Assembly: GCA_040081465.1 (NCBI GenBank)
Contig: JBEBGL010000005.1
Span: forward strand, 1 to 64,000
Source: UBA668 sp040081465
Lineage (GTDB): Bacteria > Actinomycetota > Acidimicrobiia > Acidimicrobiales > Ilumatobacteraceae
Direction: 5' to 3'
Length of the DNA: 64,000 bases
Part shown: positions 34,231 through 42,812 of the stretch, piece by piece
How the letters are laid out: every line of letters starts with the position of its first letter
Position numbering within the stretch: position 1 is the first letter of the stretch
Program-made: the position numbers and the translations under genes
The notes under the pieces: generated by a model
Database searches by the model: none
Seen by the model: the letters and a program-made list of their open reading frames with translations, nothing else
What the model was told of the DNA's origin: nothing

Positions 34231-35910
34231 ATGCCCGCAGCCGTTCGCGTTGTATTCCTCGGTGGTCTCGGTGAGATCGGCCGCAACTGCATGGCCATTG
34301 AACAGGTGGCGAAGAAGGGCGCGGATAAGAGCGTCCTGCTGATCGATTGCGGATTGATGTTTCCCGACGCCGACATGCACGGCATCGATCTCGTGCTTCC
34401 CGACTTCACCTACCTCCGCGAGAACGCCGACAACATCGTCGGTGTGGTGGCGACCCACGGTCACGAAGACCATGTCGGTGCGCTGCAGTACTTGTTGCGC
34501 GAACTGAGCTTTCCGATTTATGGCTCGGCGCTGACGCTTGGCCTCGCTCGCAACCGCATCGAAGAAGCCGGGCTGCTCGGCCGCACCGAGTTGATCGCTG
34601 TCAAAGACGGTGAGCGGCGGATGATCGGCCCGTTCGATGTCGAGTTCATCCCGGTTACGCACTCGGTGCCGCACGCACACGCAATCGCGGTGCACACTCC
34701 GCAGGGAGTCATCCTTCACAGCGGCGACTTCAAGCTCGACCTCACTCCGGTCGACGGTCGGCGCACCGACCTGGCGCGAATCGGTCAGATTGCTGCGACC
34801 GAGGGCATTCGTTTGTTGCTGGCTGACAGCACAAACGCGGAAGAGAAGGGCTACTCGCCCAGCGAAACCAGCGTCGGCGCGGTGCTGCGAGCGGTGTTCG
34901 CCGAGCAGAAGGGGCGAAGGGTCATCACGGCCAGCTTCGCGAGCCACATCCACCGCATCCAGCAGATTGCCGATGCCGCGATAGCGAGCGGTCGCGTTGT
35001 CGCCACGCTGGGTCTCAGCATCAAGAAGAACGTGCGTCTCGGCAGCGACCTTGGCGTGCTGTCGATTCCCGATGCGTCACTCATCGACATCGACGAGATC
35101 GACAAGTATCCGCACGAGAAGGTGTGCGTGATCTCAACAGGGTCGCAGGGCGAGCCGATGTCAGCGCTGGCGTTGTTGGCGCGTGGCGAGAACAAGTGGG
35201 TAAAGGTCGGCGAGCACGACACGGTGATTCTCTCGAGCCATGCAATCCCGGGCAACGAGGGCAACGTCAACAAGGTGATCGACGATCTCTTGCGCGCAGG
35301 CGTAGAGGTCGTGCACAGCGGTGTCGCCGATGTGCACGCGACGGGTCATGCACAAGCCGACGAACTGAAGACGTACATCTCGCTCACGCGACCCGAGTTC
35401 TTCGTGCCGATTCACGGCGAGTATCGCCACATGGTTGCGAACGCGAAGTTGGCGATGCTGATGGACGTGCCGCGCGAGAACGTGCTGTTGTGCGAGGACG
35501 GCGATGTGTTGGAACTCTCCGATACCGGGCTGCAACACGCGGGGCGTGTTCCTGCCGGCTACCTGTACGTCGACGGCATCGTCGGCGATGTTGGCCAAGG
35601 TGTGCTGCGCGATCGCAAGGTGCTTGCCGAAGAAGGCGTCGTGGTGGTTGTTGTCACCGTCGACATCGAGAGCGGCAAGGTGTTGAACGGTCCCGAAATC
35701 ATCACTCGTGGTTGGGTGTATGCGCCGGAGGCGGAAGATCTGTTGGACGAAGCGTGCGACCGGGTAGCGCAGGTCGTCGAACAGTCGCTGGCGAATGGCG
35801 TTCGCAATGTCGAGGCGCTCGAGAAAGATGTACGGCGCGCTGCAGGCAAGTTCGTTAGCGAGCGCACGAAGCGACGGCCGATGATCGTGCCCGTCGTCAT
35901 GGAAACGTGA
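34231..35910 (+). CDS. rnj: Ribonuclease J
   Basis: 559 aa metallo-beta-lactamase/beta-CASP RNase. THGHEDHVGAL near 74-84 is the zinc-binding HxHxDH motif, followed by HSGDFKLD, the beta-CASP insert with VITASFASHIHRI, and the motif-C-like PIHGEYRH. Acts as endonuclease and 5' exonuclease in mRNA decay and rRNA processing. The dapA-rnj order is common in actinobacteria. No Shine-Dalgarno is seen three bases after dapA, so coupling by termination-reinitiation is likely. Confidence 0.96.
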   Translation: MPAAVRVVFLGGLGEIGRNCMAIEQVAKKGADKSVLLIDCGLMFPDADMHGIDLVLPDFTYLRENADNIVGVVATHGHEDHVGALQYLLRELSFPIYGSALTLGLARNRIEEAGLLGRTELIAVKDGERRMIGPFDVEFIPVTHSVPHAHAIAVHTPQGVILHSGDFKLDLTPVDGRRTDLARIGQIAATEGIRLLLADSTNAEEKGYSPSETSVGAVLRAVFAEQKGRRVITASFASHIHRIQQIADAAIASGRVVATLGLSIKKNVRLGSDLGVLSIPDASLIDIDEIDKYPHEKVCVISTGSQGEPMSALALLARGENKWVKVGEHDTVILSSHAIPGNEGNVNKVIDDLLRAGVEVVHSGVADVHATGHAQADELKTYISLTRPEFFVPIHGEYRHMVANAKLAMLMDVPRENVLLCEDGDVLELSDTGLQHAGRVPAGYLYVDGIVGDVGQGVLRDRKVLAEEGVVVVVVTVDIESGKVLNGPEIITRGWVYAPEAEDLLDEACDRVAQVVEQSLANGVRNVEALEKDVRRAAGKFVSERTKRRPMIVPVVMET

Positions 35911-36440
35911 GTCGCGCAACTTCGCTCGTCGTTGCCATCTGCCTGGCGCTGGTCGGGTGCAGCGATGACGGTGCGTCCTCTGATGCGACCGCCCCGGCGT
36001 CAACCGTTGCGGCCACGACCGAATTGCCGATCGTCGAGCAGATCAGTGAAGCGATTGCGGCGGTTGACGCACAGTTCATGGGACCGCAGGAGTACTTCGA
36101 AGTCAACGCCACCGCGCAGTTGGTCAACCTGTTTGTTGCGCTCGAAGGTGGCACCGCGGTGCAAGCGTGGCTCTATCTAGACGGCGAGTTGACGTCTGAT
36201 GAGACGGCTCCAGCGCAAGGCGGCACGTTTCGCGCAGCCAATCTCGACTTCGATCCGGCGACCATCTTTTCGGCGCTGCTGGTCGAGTTGCCCGGGGTCA
36301 CCGTCGAGAGTTTCTACATTCACGGCGATGGGCAGGGCGCGGTTCAATACGGTGCGTTGCTGACGACCTCGCTGGGTGGCGCCCTGGACGTGCGATTGAG
36401 CTCGGACGGCCAGATCCTTTCGTCCGAGACCTTGAACTGA
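35907..36440 (+). CDS. Small secreted lipoprotein, hypothetical
   Basis: 177 aa, GTG start overlapping the rnj stop. Signal peptide ends LALVGC (lipobox Cys near 18). A Thr/Ala-rich linker precedes a 130-residue globular part (VEQISEAIAAVDAQFMG..., FYIHGDGQGAVQYGALL) rich in beta strands. Size and layout resemble LppX/LprG-like or other actinobacterial lipoproteins, without convincing motifs. Coupling to rnj is probably positional only. Confidence 0.7.
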   Translation: MSRATSLVVAICLALVGCSDDGASSDATAPASTVAATTELPIVEQISEAIAAVDAQFMGPQEYFEVNATAQLVNLFVALEGGTAVQAWLYLDGELTSDETAPAQGGTFRAANLDFDPATIFSALLVELPGVTVESFYIHGDGQGAVQYGALLTTSLGGALDVRLSSDGQILSSETLN

Positions 36441-36458
36441 CAGCCTGACTGGCGCCGA

Positions 36459-36478
36459 GTGCGCGTGCACGCGCGCAC
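36459..36478 (+). terminator. GC-rich hairpin before ftsK
   Basis: GTGCGCG (36459-36465) pairs with CGCGCAC (36472-36478), six-base loop, 19 bases after the lipoprotein stop and just upstream of the ftsK -10 box. It lacks a T-run, so it may only partly terminate transcription. Confidence 0.4.
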
Positions 36479-36486
36479 CCTCTTGG

Positions 36487-36502
36487 TACCGTGAACACTG
36501 TG
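36487..36502 (+). promoter_or_regulatory. Leaderless-type -10 box of ftsK
   Basis: TACCGT (36487-36492), seven bases, GTG 36500. The upstream in-frame GTG 36491 overlaps the box and is therefore disfavoured. Confidence 0.5.
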
Positions 36503-38938
36503 CCAACTTGGGGTCAGCAACATAAAGGCGTGAAATCATCGGTGCTGTCGCGCCGGCGCGCGTCCGCTCCCGCCAAGCAGTCGGCATCGAACTCCACCGA
36601 CGAACTACCTCGCACGCGACGCGATCAAGCTTCAGCCGAGCTCCGCGAAGCGGTCTCGGGCCGCGAAGACGACTTCGCTGGCATCGGCCTCATCGTTGTC
36701 GGAGTGTTGTTGGGGCTCGGTATCTATCTCAACCTCGCCGGTCCGCTTGGGCGAGGAATCGAAACGATGGTCGGCTGGTTCACCGGGCTTGGTCGGTTTG
36801 TGGTGCCATTCGCATTGGTCGCAATCGGCATTGCGCTGATTCGCGACTCGCGCAGCGGTCGCCGTTTCCGGCTGGCAATCGGGTGGGGTCTCGCCTTCTT
36901 GGCGATTCTCGGTCTGCTGCACGTCGTGCGCGGTCCCGAGAAGATCATGTCCGGGTTCGACCGGCTGGGGCGCGCCGGCGGTTGGCTTGGTGCGCTGATC
37001 GGCGAGCCACTGCGTTCGCTGGTCGCCAACGTCGGCGCCGTCGTCATTCTCGCGGGAATGTTTCTCGGCGCATTAATGCTGATCACCGGTAGCTCGGTGC
37101 GCACCATGTTCGGAAACACAGCGCGGGGTGTCGGCGCTGTAACTGGGCCGGTAGGTCGGCGAGCGAAGCGCCTGTTCGGCGATATGTCGACGCTGCAAAG
37201 CGATCGCGAGATCGATTTGCTGACTGGTGGCCTCCCGCGACCCGAGTTGTACGACCGCGCCGACGACCAACAGTGGGATGACGCGGATCTGAACGACAAT
37301 GACGATTCGCAGTTCGTGCTCGACGACCCCGGCTTTCGGCCAGCCACCAAAGCGGCTCCGCAGTTGCCGAGCGGGCCGGTGGTGCAGTCGTCGCTCGAAC
37401 TTGGTCCCGCCGCAAAGCCCGGTCACTGGACGCTGCCGCCGCTCAGCTACTTGCCGCGCAGCGCGGCGCACACCGTCAACAAAGCCGAGACGGAAGCGCG
37501 CGGCCAAGTGTTGGTCGATTCGTTGGCGTCGCACGGCGTCGACACCCGCTTGGTTGGGCAGACGGTCGGGCCGACAGTCACGCGTTACGAGCTCGAACTC
37601 GGCTCGGGTGTCAAGGTCGCGCGCATCACCAGCTTGAACCGCGACATTGCTTACGCGATGGCAGCCACCGACGTGCGCATTCTCGCTCCGATTCCTGGGC
37701 GATCAGCGATTGGTGTGGAAGTGCCGAACCACACGCGCCAACTGGTCAGCCTCGGCGACGTGATGACTTCGGCGGAAGCGAAGACAGCGACGCACCCGCT
37801 TGATGTTGCGATTGGTAAAGACATCGCCGGTCGCTCGGTGTTCTTGAACTTGGCGACTACGCCGCACATGCTGATCGCCGGTACGACCGGCGCCGGCAAG
37901 TCGAGCGGACTCAACAGCATTCTCACTTCCATCCTCATGCGGTCGACACCCGATCAGGTGCGCCTGATTCTCATCGACCCCAAGCAGGTCGAGATGGGGC
38001 AGTACAACCGACTGCCTCACTTGCTAACGCAAGTCGTCACCAACCCCAAGAAAGCTGCGAATGCGTTGGCCTGGGCCGTGAAAGAGATGGAGCGGCGCTA
38101 CGACGTGCTGTTCGAAGTTGGCTTCCGCGACATCACTGGTTACAACGCGGCGTACGACCGCGGCGAACTGCAATCGGCAACGCCACCAGCAGGAACCGCG
38201 ACCGACGAGGGCACGGGCGAGCCGGTATTCGAGCGGCTTCCGTACATCGTCGTCATGGTCGACGAGTTGAACGACCTGATGATGGTTGCCGCGCGCGATG
38301 TCGAGGACAGCATCATCCGCATCGCACAGAAGGCGCGCGCCGTTGGTGTTCACCTGATCGTTGCCACGCAGCGACCGTCAGTGAACGTCATAACCGGCGT
38401 GATCAAGGCGAACATCCCCGCGCGCATCGCGTATGCGGTCAACAGCCTCACCGACAGTCGCGTCATCCTCGATCAGCCTGGTGCCGAAAAGCTTGTGGGT
38501 AAGGGCGACATGTTGTTGCTGCCGGGCAACAGCAATGTCTCGCAACGTATCCAGGGTTGCTTCGTGAGCGAGGACGATGTGCGCAAGGTTGTTGCGCATT
38601 GGCGTCGGCAGGCGCCCGAGGTTGTGTACGTCAGCGGTGTGGAGGGCGACGATGCGCAGGGTCGAATGGGTGCCGGAGACTTTGGTGGCAACGGCGACCC
38701 CGACGACGAAGACGAAACGCTGATGCGCCAGGCGATGGACCTGGTCGTCCGCAGCCAATTGGGCAGCACGTCGATGTTGCAGCGCAAGCTGAAGGTTGGC
38801 TTTGCGCGGGCCGGCCGCCTCATGGACTTGCTCGAGCAGCGCGGCGTGGTTGGGCCAAGTGAGGGCTCGAAAGCCCGTGCGGTGCTGATGACCGTCGAGG
38901 AGTTCGAGTTGCTGCAAGAAGCCCAGCGCAATCGCTAG
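36500..38938 (+). CDS. ftsK: DNA translocase FtsK/SpoIIIE
   Basis: About 812 aa. Basic N-terminus (about 1-55), four membrane helices (about 60-200: GLIVVGVLLGLGIYLNL onward), an acidic linker, then the motor: alpha and beta RecA-like domains with Walker A GTTGAGKSS from about 461 and Walker B YIVVMVDELNDLMMV near 590. The C-terminal winged-helix gamma domain (from about 745, QAMDLVVRSQLGSTSMLQRKLKVGF) reads polarity sequences. It couples chromosome segregation to division. Start GTG 36500 is chosen from the -10 box spacing. Confidence 0.96.
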   Translation: MPTWGQQHKGVKSSVLSRRRASAPAKQSASNSTDELPRTRRDQASAELREAVSGREDDFAGIGLIVVGVLLGLGIYLNLAGPLGRGIETMVGWFTGLGRFVVPFALVAIGIALIRDSRSGRRFRLAIGWGLAFLAILGLLHVVRGPEKIMSGFDRLGRAGGWLGALIGEPLRSLVANVGAVVILAGMFLGALMLITGSSVRTMFGNTARGVGAVTGPVGRRAKRLFGDMSTLQSDREIDLLTGGLPRPELYDRADDQQWDDADLNDNDDSQFVLDDPGFRPATKAAPQLPSGPVVQSSLELGPAAKPGHWTLPPLSYLPRSAAHTVNKAETEARGQVLVDSLASHGVDTRLVGQTVGPTVTRYELELGSGVKVARITSLNRDIAYAMAATDVRILAPIPGRSAIGVEVPNHTRQLVSLGDVMTSAEAKTATHPLDVAIGKDIAGRSVFLNLATTPHMLIAGTTGAGKSSGLNSILTSILMRSTPDQVRLILIDPKQVEMGQYNRLPHLLTQVVTNPKKAANALAWAVKEMERRYDVLFEVGFRDITGYNAAYDRGELQSATPPAGTATDEGTGEPVFERLPYIVVMVDELNDLMMVAARDVEDSIIRIAQKARAVGVHLIVATQRPSVNVITGVIKANIPARIAYAVNSLTDSRVILDQPGAEKLVGKGDMLLLPGNSNVSQRIQGCFVSEDDVRKVVAHWRRQAPEVVYVSGVEGDDAQGRMGAGDFGGNGDPDDEDETLMRQAMDLVVRSQLGSTSMLQRKLKVGFARAGRLMDLLEQRGVVGPSEGSKARAVLMTVEEFELLQEAQRNR

Positions 38939-38942
38939 CCCC

Positions 38943-38958
38943 TAGCCTGATTGCCGTG
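38943..38958 (+). promoter_or_regulatory. Leaderless-type -10 box of rimO
   Basis: TAGCCT (38943-38948), seven bases, GTG 38956; it overlaps the ftsK 3' end region. Confidence 0.45.
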
Positions 38959-40230
38959 GCTCAGCTGTTTTATGTCGAAACTTTGGGCTGCCCCAAGAAC
39001 CAAGTCGACAGCGACAAGCTGATCGGCACGTTGCTGGCCGATGGCATGACTGCCACCGACGACCCGGCTTCCGCAGACCTTGTTGTCGTCAACACCTGCG
39101 CGTTCATCGATGTGGCTCGCAAGGAATCGATCGACACGATCCTTGCGCTCGACGAGCAACGCAAGGATGGCGGTCGCTTGGTGGTGACCGGTTGTATGGC
39201 CGAGCGTTACGGCGACGAGTTGGCCGAGGCGCTTCCCGAGGTCGACCAGGTTGCAGGCTTCGGCGTGCCGGTAAACCTGATCGCAAAGGACGCCAGCAAG
39301 CGATCGATATCTGTGTCGGCCGCGATCCCGATGCTTGATCTGCTGAACCTGCCGCGCCCGAAGTCCGTCGCCCCGTGGGCTTACGTGAAGATCGCTGAAG
39401 GGTGCGACCGCACCTGTGGCTTCTGTGCGATTCCGTCGTTCCGGGGTCCGCAACGCAGTCGCGACATCTCGTCGATCCTCGACGAGGTCGATCAGTTACA
39501 AGTGCACGAGATCGTGCTGGTCGCGCAAGACCTTGCGAGCTACGGCAAGGATCGCCCCGGCGAACTTGGTGCTGGCGCGATCGTCCCGCTGGTGCGCGCG
39601 GTCAGCTCGCGCGTGCCGTGGACGCGGCTCTTGTATCTGTACCCGAGCGATCTGTCCGACGATCTGATCGATGCGATATGCGAGACGGGCGTGCCCTACT
39701 TCGATCTCTCACTGCAACACGTCAGCAAGTCGCTTCTACGTCGCATGCGCCGATGGGGAGACGGCGATCGCTTCCTCCGTCGCATCGGCGACATTCGCGA
39801 GCGGGAACCCGAAGCAGCATTTCGCAGCAACTTCATCGTTGGCTACCCGGGCGAGACCGAGCAAGATCACGACCAACTGCTGGCGTTCGTAGAACAAGCG
39901 CAGCTCGATTGGTGCGGGTTCTTTTCGTTCAGCCCCGAGGAAGGCACGCATGCGGCCGGGCTCGACGGCACGGTGCCGATGTCGCTGATCAACGATCGCT
40001 TGGCCGAGTTGCGCGAGATGCAAGACGAGATCACGGCCCGTCGGCGCGACGAGCTGATTGGAACCACGGCAAAGGTGCTTGTCGATAGTGCAGGCGAAGC
40101 TCGCAGCACGCGTGAGGCACCCGAGATCGACGGCATCATCGAAGTACCCGCGCAGCTGACGGTCGGTCAGTTCCACGACGTGCGCATAGTCGACGCAATG
40201 GGTCCCGATCTAGTGGCAGAATCGCTCTGA
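38956..40230 (+). CDS. rimO: Ribosomal protein S12 methylthiotransferase RimO
   Basis: 424 aa radical-SAM enzyme that methylthiolates Asp of ribosomal protein S12. The N-terminal UPF0004 domain opens FYVETLGCPKNQVDSDKL with three cysteines (GCPK, NTCAF, TGCMAE) for the auxiliary cluster. Radical SAM cluster cysteines are 150, 154 and 157 (GCDRTCGFC). A TRAM domain closes the protein (IGTTAKVLVDS onward). The GCPKNQVDSD start distinguishes RimO from MiaB. GTG start; the stop overlaps pgsA by one base. Confidence 0.95.
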   Translation: MAQLFYVETLGCPKNQVDSDKLIGTLLADGMTATDDPASADLVVVNTCAFIDVARKESIDTILALDEQRKDGGRLVVTGCMAERYGDELAEALPEVDQVAGFGVPVNLIAKDASKRSISVSAAIPMLDLLNLPRPKSVAPWAYVKIAEGCDRTCGFCAIPSFRGPQRSRDISSILDEVDQLQVHEIVLVAQDLASYGKDRPGELGAGAIVPLVRAVSSRVPWTRLLYLYPSDLSDDLIDAICETGVPYFDLSLQHVSKSLLRRMRRWGDGDRFLRRIGDIREREPEAAFRSNFIVGYPGETEQDHDQLLAFVEQAQLDWCGFFSFSPEEGTHAAGLDGTVPMSLINDRLAELREMQDEITARRRDELIGTTAKVLVDSAGEARSTREAPEIDGIIEVPAQLTVGQFHDVRIVDAMGPDLVAESL

Positions 40231-40805
40231 TGCCCGTCGACCCATCGTCCGTGAAGACCTGGGCAAACCTGGTCACCGTTGCCCGAGTGATTCTCGCGCC
40301 CTTCATGCTGGTGCTGATTCCCGACAACTTCAGCGACGGCGGTTCGTGGGCCGCGTTCGGACTGTGGTTTGTGCTCTGCGGTAGCGATGGCATCGACGGA
40401 TACCTGGCCCGACGCCACGGCGCTACCACGCTCGGAGCTTTCCTCGATCCGCTCGCCGACAAGATCCTGGTGCTCGGCGCGATGTTGATCTTGGTCGCGA
40501 ACGACACGTACTGGATTGTGCCGGTAGCGATCACGGTTGGCCGCGAGTTGGTCATCAGTCTCTACCGCACATTCGTCGCCAGTAAGGGTGTCAGCGTGCC
40601 GGCGAGCAAGATCGCTAAGTGGAAGACATTTACGCAACAGCTCAGCGTCGGGTTCGCGATCGCTCCGCTCACGGCGCTCGACGCAACGTGGCTATGGAAT
40701 TCCTTGCTGTGGGTGTCGGTTGTGCTCGCGCTGATTAGCGGTGGGCAATATATGTTTCGCGCGCGGGCGCACGAGGACGCTGTCGAATCAGCTTCGGTGG
40801 CGTAG
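40230..40805 (+). CDS. pgsA: CDP-diacylglycerol-glycerol-3-phosphate 3-phosphatidyltransferase
   Basis: 191 aa with about four to five membrane helices. The CDP-alcohol phosphotransferase motif reads SDGIDGYLARRHGATTLGAF then LDPLADK near 50-77, with the four metal-binding Asp. Makes phosphatidylglycerol phosphate. The GTVDVVTVARVILAP-type N-terminal (observed WANLVTVARVILAPF) matches PgsA. Lies in the conserved rimO-pgsA-cinA order. Confidence 0.92.
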   Translation: MPVDPSSVKTWANLVTVARVILAPFMLVLIPDNFSDGGSWAAFGLWFVLCGSDGIDGYLARRHGATTLGAFLDPLADKILVLGAMLILVANDTYWIVPVAITVGRELVISLYRTFVASKGVSVPASKIAKWKTFTQQLSVGFAIAPLTALDATWLWNSLLWVSVVLALISGGQYMFRARAHEDAVESASVA

Positions 40806-40808
40806 GCG

Positions 40809-42056
40809 ATGCGTTGCGACGTTGTTGCCGTTGGTACTGAGCTGTTGCTCGGCCAGATCACCGACACGAACAGCCAGTGGATGGGCGAGCAACTCGCTGC
40901 CGTTGGTATCGACAGCTTGTTGCAGGTGAAGGTCGGCGACAATCACGCGCGCATCGTGACGCTGCTTCGTCGTGTGCTCGCCGACGCCGATGCGGTGATC
41001 GTGTGTGGTGGCCTCGGTCCAACGCACGACGACCTGACGCGCGAAGCGATTGCCGCGGTGATGGGTGTTGCGCTCGAGCTCGACGACGGCGTTGCGGAAG
41101 TGATCAGCGAGATGTTTGCTAGCCGCGGTCGACGCATGTCTGCGAACAATCTGCGCCAGGCGGAGGTGCCGGTCGGGGCGACCATCATCCCGCAGACCCG
41201 CGGCACTGCACCCGGTTTAATTTGCCCGGTGGTTGTCGACGGCGCCCAGAAAGTCATCTACGCGGTGCCGGGTGTTCCGCATGAAATGAAGGAGATGATC
41301 GAGCGCGCTGTGTTGCCCGATTTGTTGGCGCGCAGCGGCGAGGCGAGCACCATCCTCAGTCGCACGCTGCGAACATGGGGTGAGAGCGAGAGCGGTCTCA
41401 ACGAACGCCTCGATCCGATCATCGATCAGTTGGAGGCCGCGGGCAACCCGACGCTCGCGTTTCTCGCCAGCGGATGGGAAGGCCTGAAGGTTCGGCTAAC
41501 GGCGAAGGCCGCAACTGCGGGCGCGGCCAGCGAGTTGTTGGCGACGTGGGAGCGCGAAGTTCGCGCGGTTATCGGCGAGACGGTGTTCGCGGTCGACGAC
41601 GAAACGATGGAATCCGTGGTTCTGCAGATTCTGCGCGAGCGCGGGCTTTCGCTTGGATTGGCAGAGTCGGTGACTGGGGGATTGGTGGCCGGTCGACTTA
41701 CGGGCGTGCCTGGTGCCAGTGAGGTTTTTCGCGGCAGCATCGTGAGCTATGCCAGTGAGGTGAAGTTCGATCTGCTTGGTGTGCCTGCCGGACCGGTGGT
41801 AAGCGAGGAGGCGGCTGCGGCGATGGCGCGTGGCGCGCAACGGGTCTTGCAGTGCGATGTTGCCCTCGCGCTGACTGGCGTGGCAGGCCCGGACGAGCAG
41901 GATGGAATGCCGGTTGGGACCCTTTGCGTGGGTATTGCGATCGGCGACGACGTGCACACGAGAACGTTGCGGATGCCGGGCCAGCGCGAGCAGATGCGCC
42001 AGATGAGTGTGATCAGCGCGCTCGATCTCCTGCGCCGCACGCTGCTCGCGTCGTAG
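40809..42056 (+). CDS. cinA: CinA: nicotinamide-nucleotide amidase / competence-damage protein
   Basis: 415 aa. The N-terminal COG1058 molybdopterin-binding-like domain has VGTELLLGQITDTNSQW and GGLGPTHDDLTREA. The C-terminal amidase domain (about 255-415) has LAESVTGGLVAGRLTGVPGASEVFRG and ALTGVAGPDEQDGMPVGTL. CinA deamidates NMN in pyridine nucleotide salvage. Start ATG four bases after pgsA. Usually recA follows in actinobacteria; here a tRNA gene does. Confidence 0.94.
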   Translation: MRCDVVAVGTELLLGQITDTNSQWMGEQLAAVGIDSLLQVKVGDNHARIVTLLRRVLADADAVIVCGGLGPTHDDLTREAIAAVMGVALELDDGVAEVISEMFASRGRRMSANNLRQAEVPVGATIIPQTRGTAPGLICPVVVDGAQKVIYAVPGVPHEMKEMIERAVLPDLLARSGEASTILSRTLRTWGESESGLNERLDPIIDQLEAAGNPTLAFLASGWEGLKVRLTAKAATAGAASELLATWEREVRAVIGETVFAVDDETMESVVLQILRERGLSLGLAESVTGGLVAGRLTGVPGASEVFRGSIVSYASEVKFDLLGVPAGPVVSEEAAAAMARGAQRVLQCDVALALTGVAGPDEQDGMPVGTLCVGIAIGDDVHTRTLRMPGQREQMRQMSVISALDLLRRTLLAS

Positions 42057-42082
42057 GCTGGAGCGGTTCTAGCAACGACAGC

Positions 42083-42155
42083 GCCTCCGTAGCTCAACGG
42101 ATAGAGCAGCGGGTTTCTACCCCGTTGGTTGGGAGTTCGATTCTCTCCGGAGGCA
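42083..42155 (+). tRNA. tRNA-Arg (anticodon TCT)
   Basis: 73 bases forming the cloverleaf: acceptor GCCTCCG/CGGAGGC, D arm GCTC...GAGC, anticodon stem GCGGG/CCCGT with loop TTTCTAC (anticodon TCT, reads AGA), T arm GGGAG/CTCTC with TTCGATT. Discriminator A; the CCA end is not encoded. It starts 26 bases after cinA. Confidence 0.96.
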
Positions 42156-42263
42156 CCGACACCGAGCCTTGAACGACGTGGAAATTGGCCCTTCTCGCCC
42201 TACCCTTTAGTGGTCCCCGCGCCAGCGGCTGCGGACCTGGAAGCCAAACCTGCGTGAGGTCGA

Positions 42264-42788
42264 ATGTTGAAGTTTAAGAAGGGCGACACCGTCATCTATC
42301 CCCAGCACGGTGCATGCATCGTGGTCGGCACGAAGAAGATGGAAGCGTTCGGTGGGACTCAGGAATATCTGATCCTGCGCACCGTCATCAACGACATGAC
42401 GTTGTCGGTGCCGACGTTGAAGGCCAGTGAGGTTGGCGTCCGTCCGCCGGTCAACCCGGAAGAACTCGAAGACTTGGTTTCGGTACTCAGCAAGCCCGAC
42501 CCGCGCGTGCCCTCCAACTGGAGCCGCCGGTTCAAGAACCACCAGGAAAAGTTGAAGAGCGGCGACGTGTACCAAGTTGCCGAAGTCGTGCGCAACCTTG
42601 CTGCCCGTAATCGCGACGCATCGCTGTCGGCTGCCGAGCGCACGATGTACGACCGGGCCCGCATCAACCTGATCAGCGAGATTGCCCCGGCCCTGAAGGT
42701 GAAGGCGGAAGAGGCCGAGCGTTTCCTCGATGAGGCGTTAGCCAAGGGCGTGCTCAAGCCACCGAAGGCGACCAAGAAGAAGGCCTAG
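42264..42788 (+). CDS. carD: CarD family transcriptional regulator
   Basis: 174 aa, slightly long for CarD because of a Lys-rich tail. KKGDTVIYPQHGACIVVGT is the RNA-polymerase-interacting Tudor-like domain; the C-terminal helical domain has NWSRRFKNHQEKLKSGDVYQVAEVVRNL and AERTMYDRARINLISEIA, with the Trp that inserts at the upstream edge of the promoter bubble. It stabilises open complexes at rRNA and many other promoters. GAGG before ATG; the 107-base gap after the tRNA has TACCCT-like elements but no clear promoter. Confidence 0.94.
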   Translation: MLKFKKGDTVIYPQHGACIVVGTKKMEAFGGTQEYLILRTVINDMTLSVPTLKASEVGVRPPVNPEELEDLVSVLSKPDPRVPSNWSRRFKNHQEKLKSGDVYQVAEVVRNLAARNRDASLSAAERTMYDRARINLISEIAPALKVKAEEAERFLDEALAKGVLKPPKATKKKA

Positions 42789-42812
42789 CTGGCGCTGGTC
42801 TAGTCTCGGCGA

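Noticed and set aside
36491..36499. GTG 36491 as the ftsK start
   Set aside because: It overlaps the TACCGT box that sits exactly seven bases before GTG 36500.
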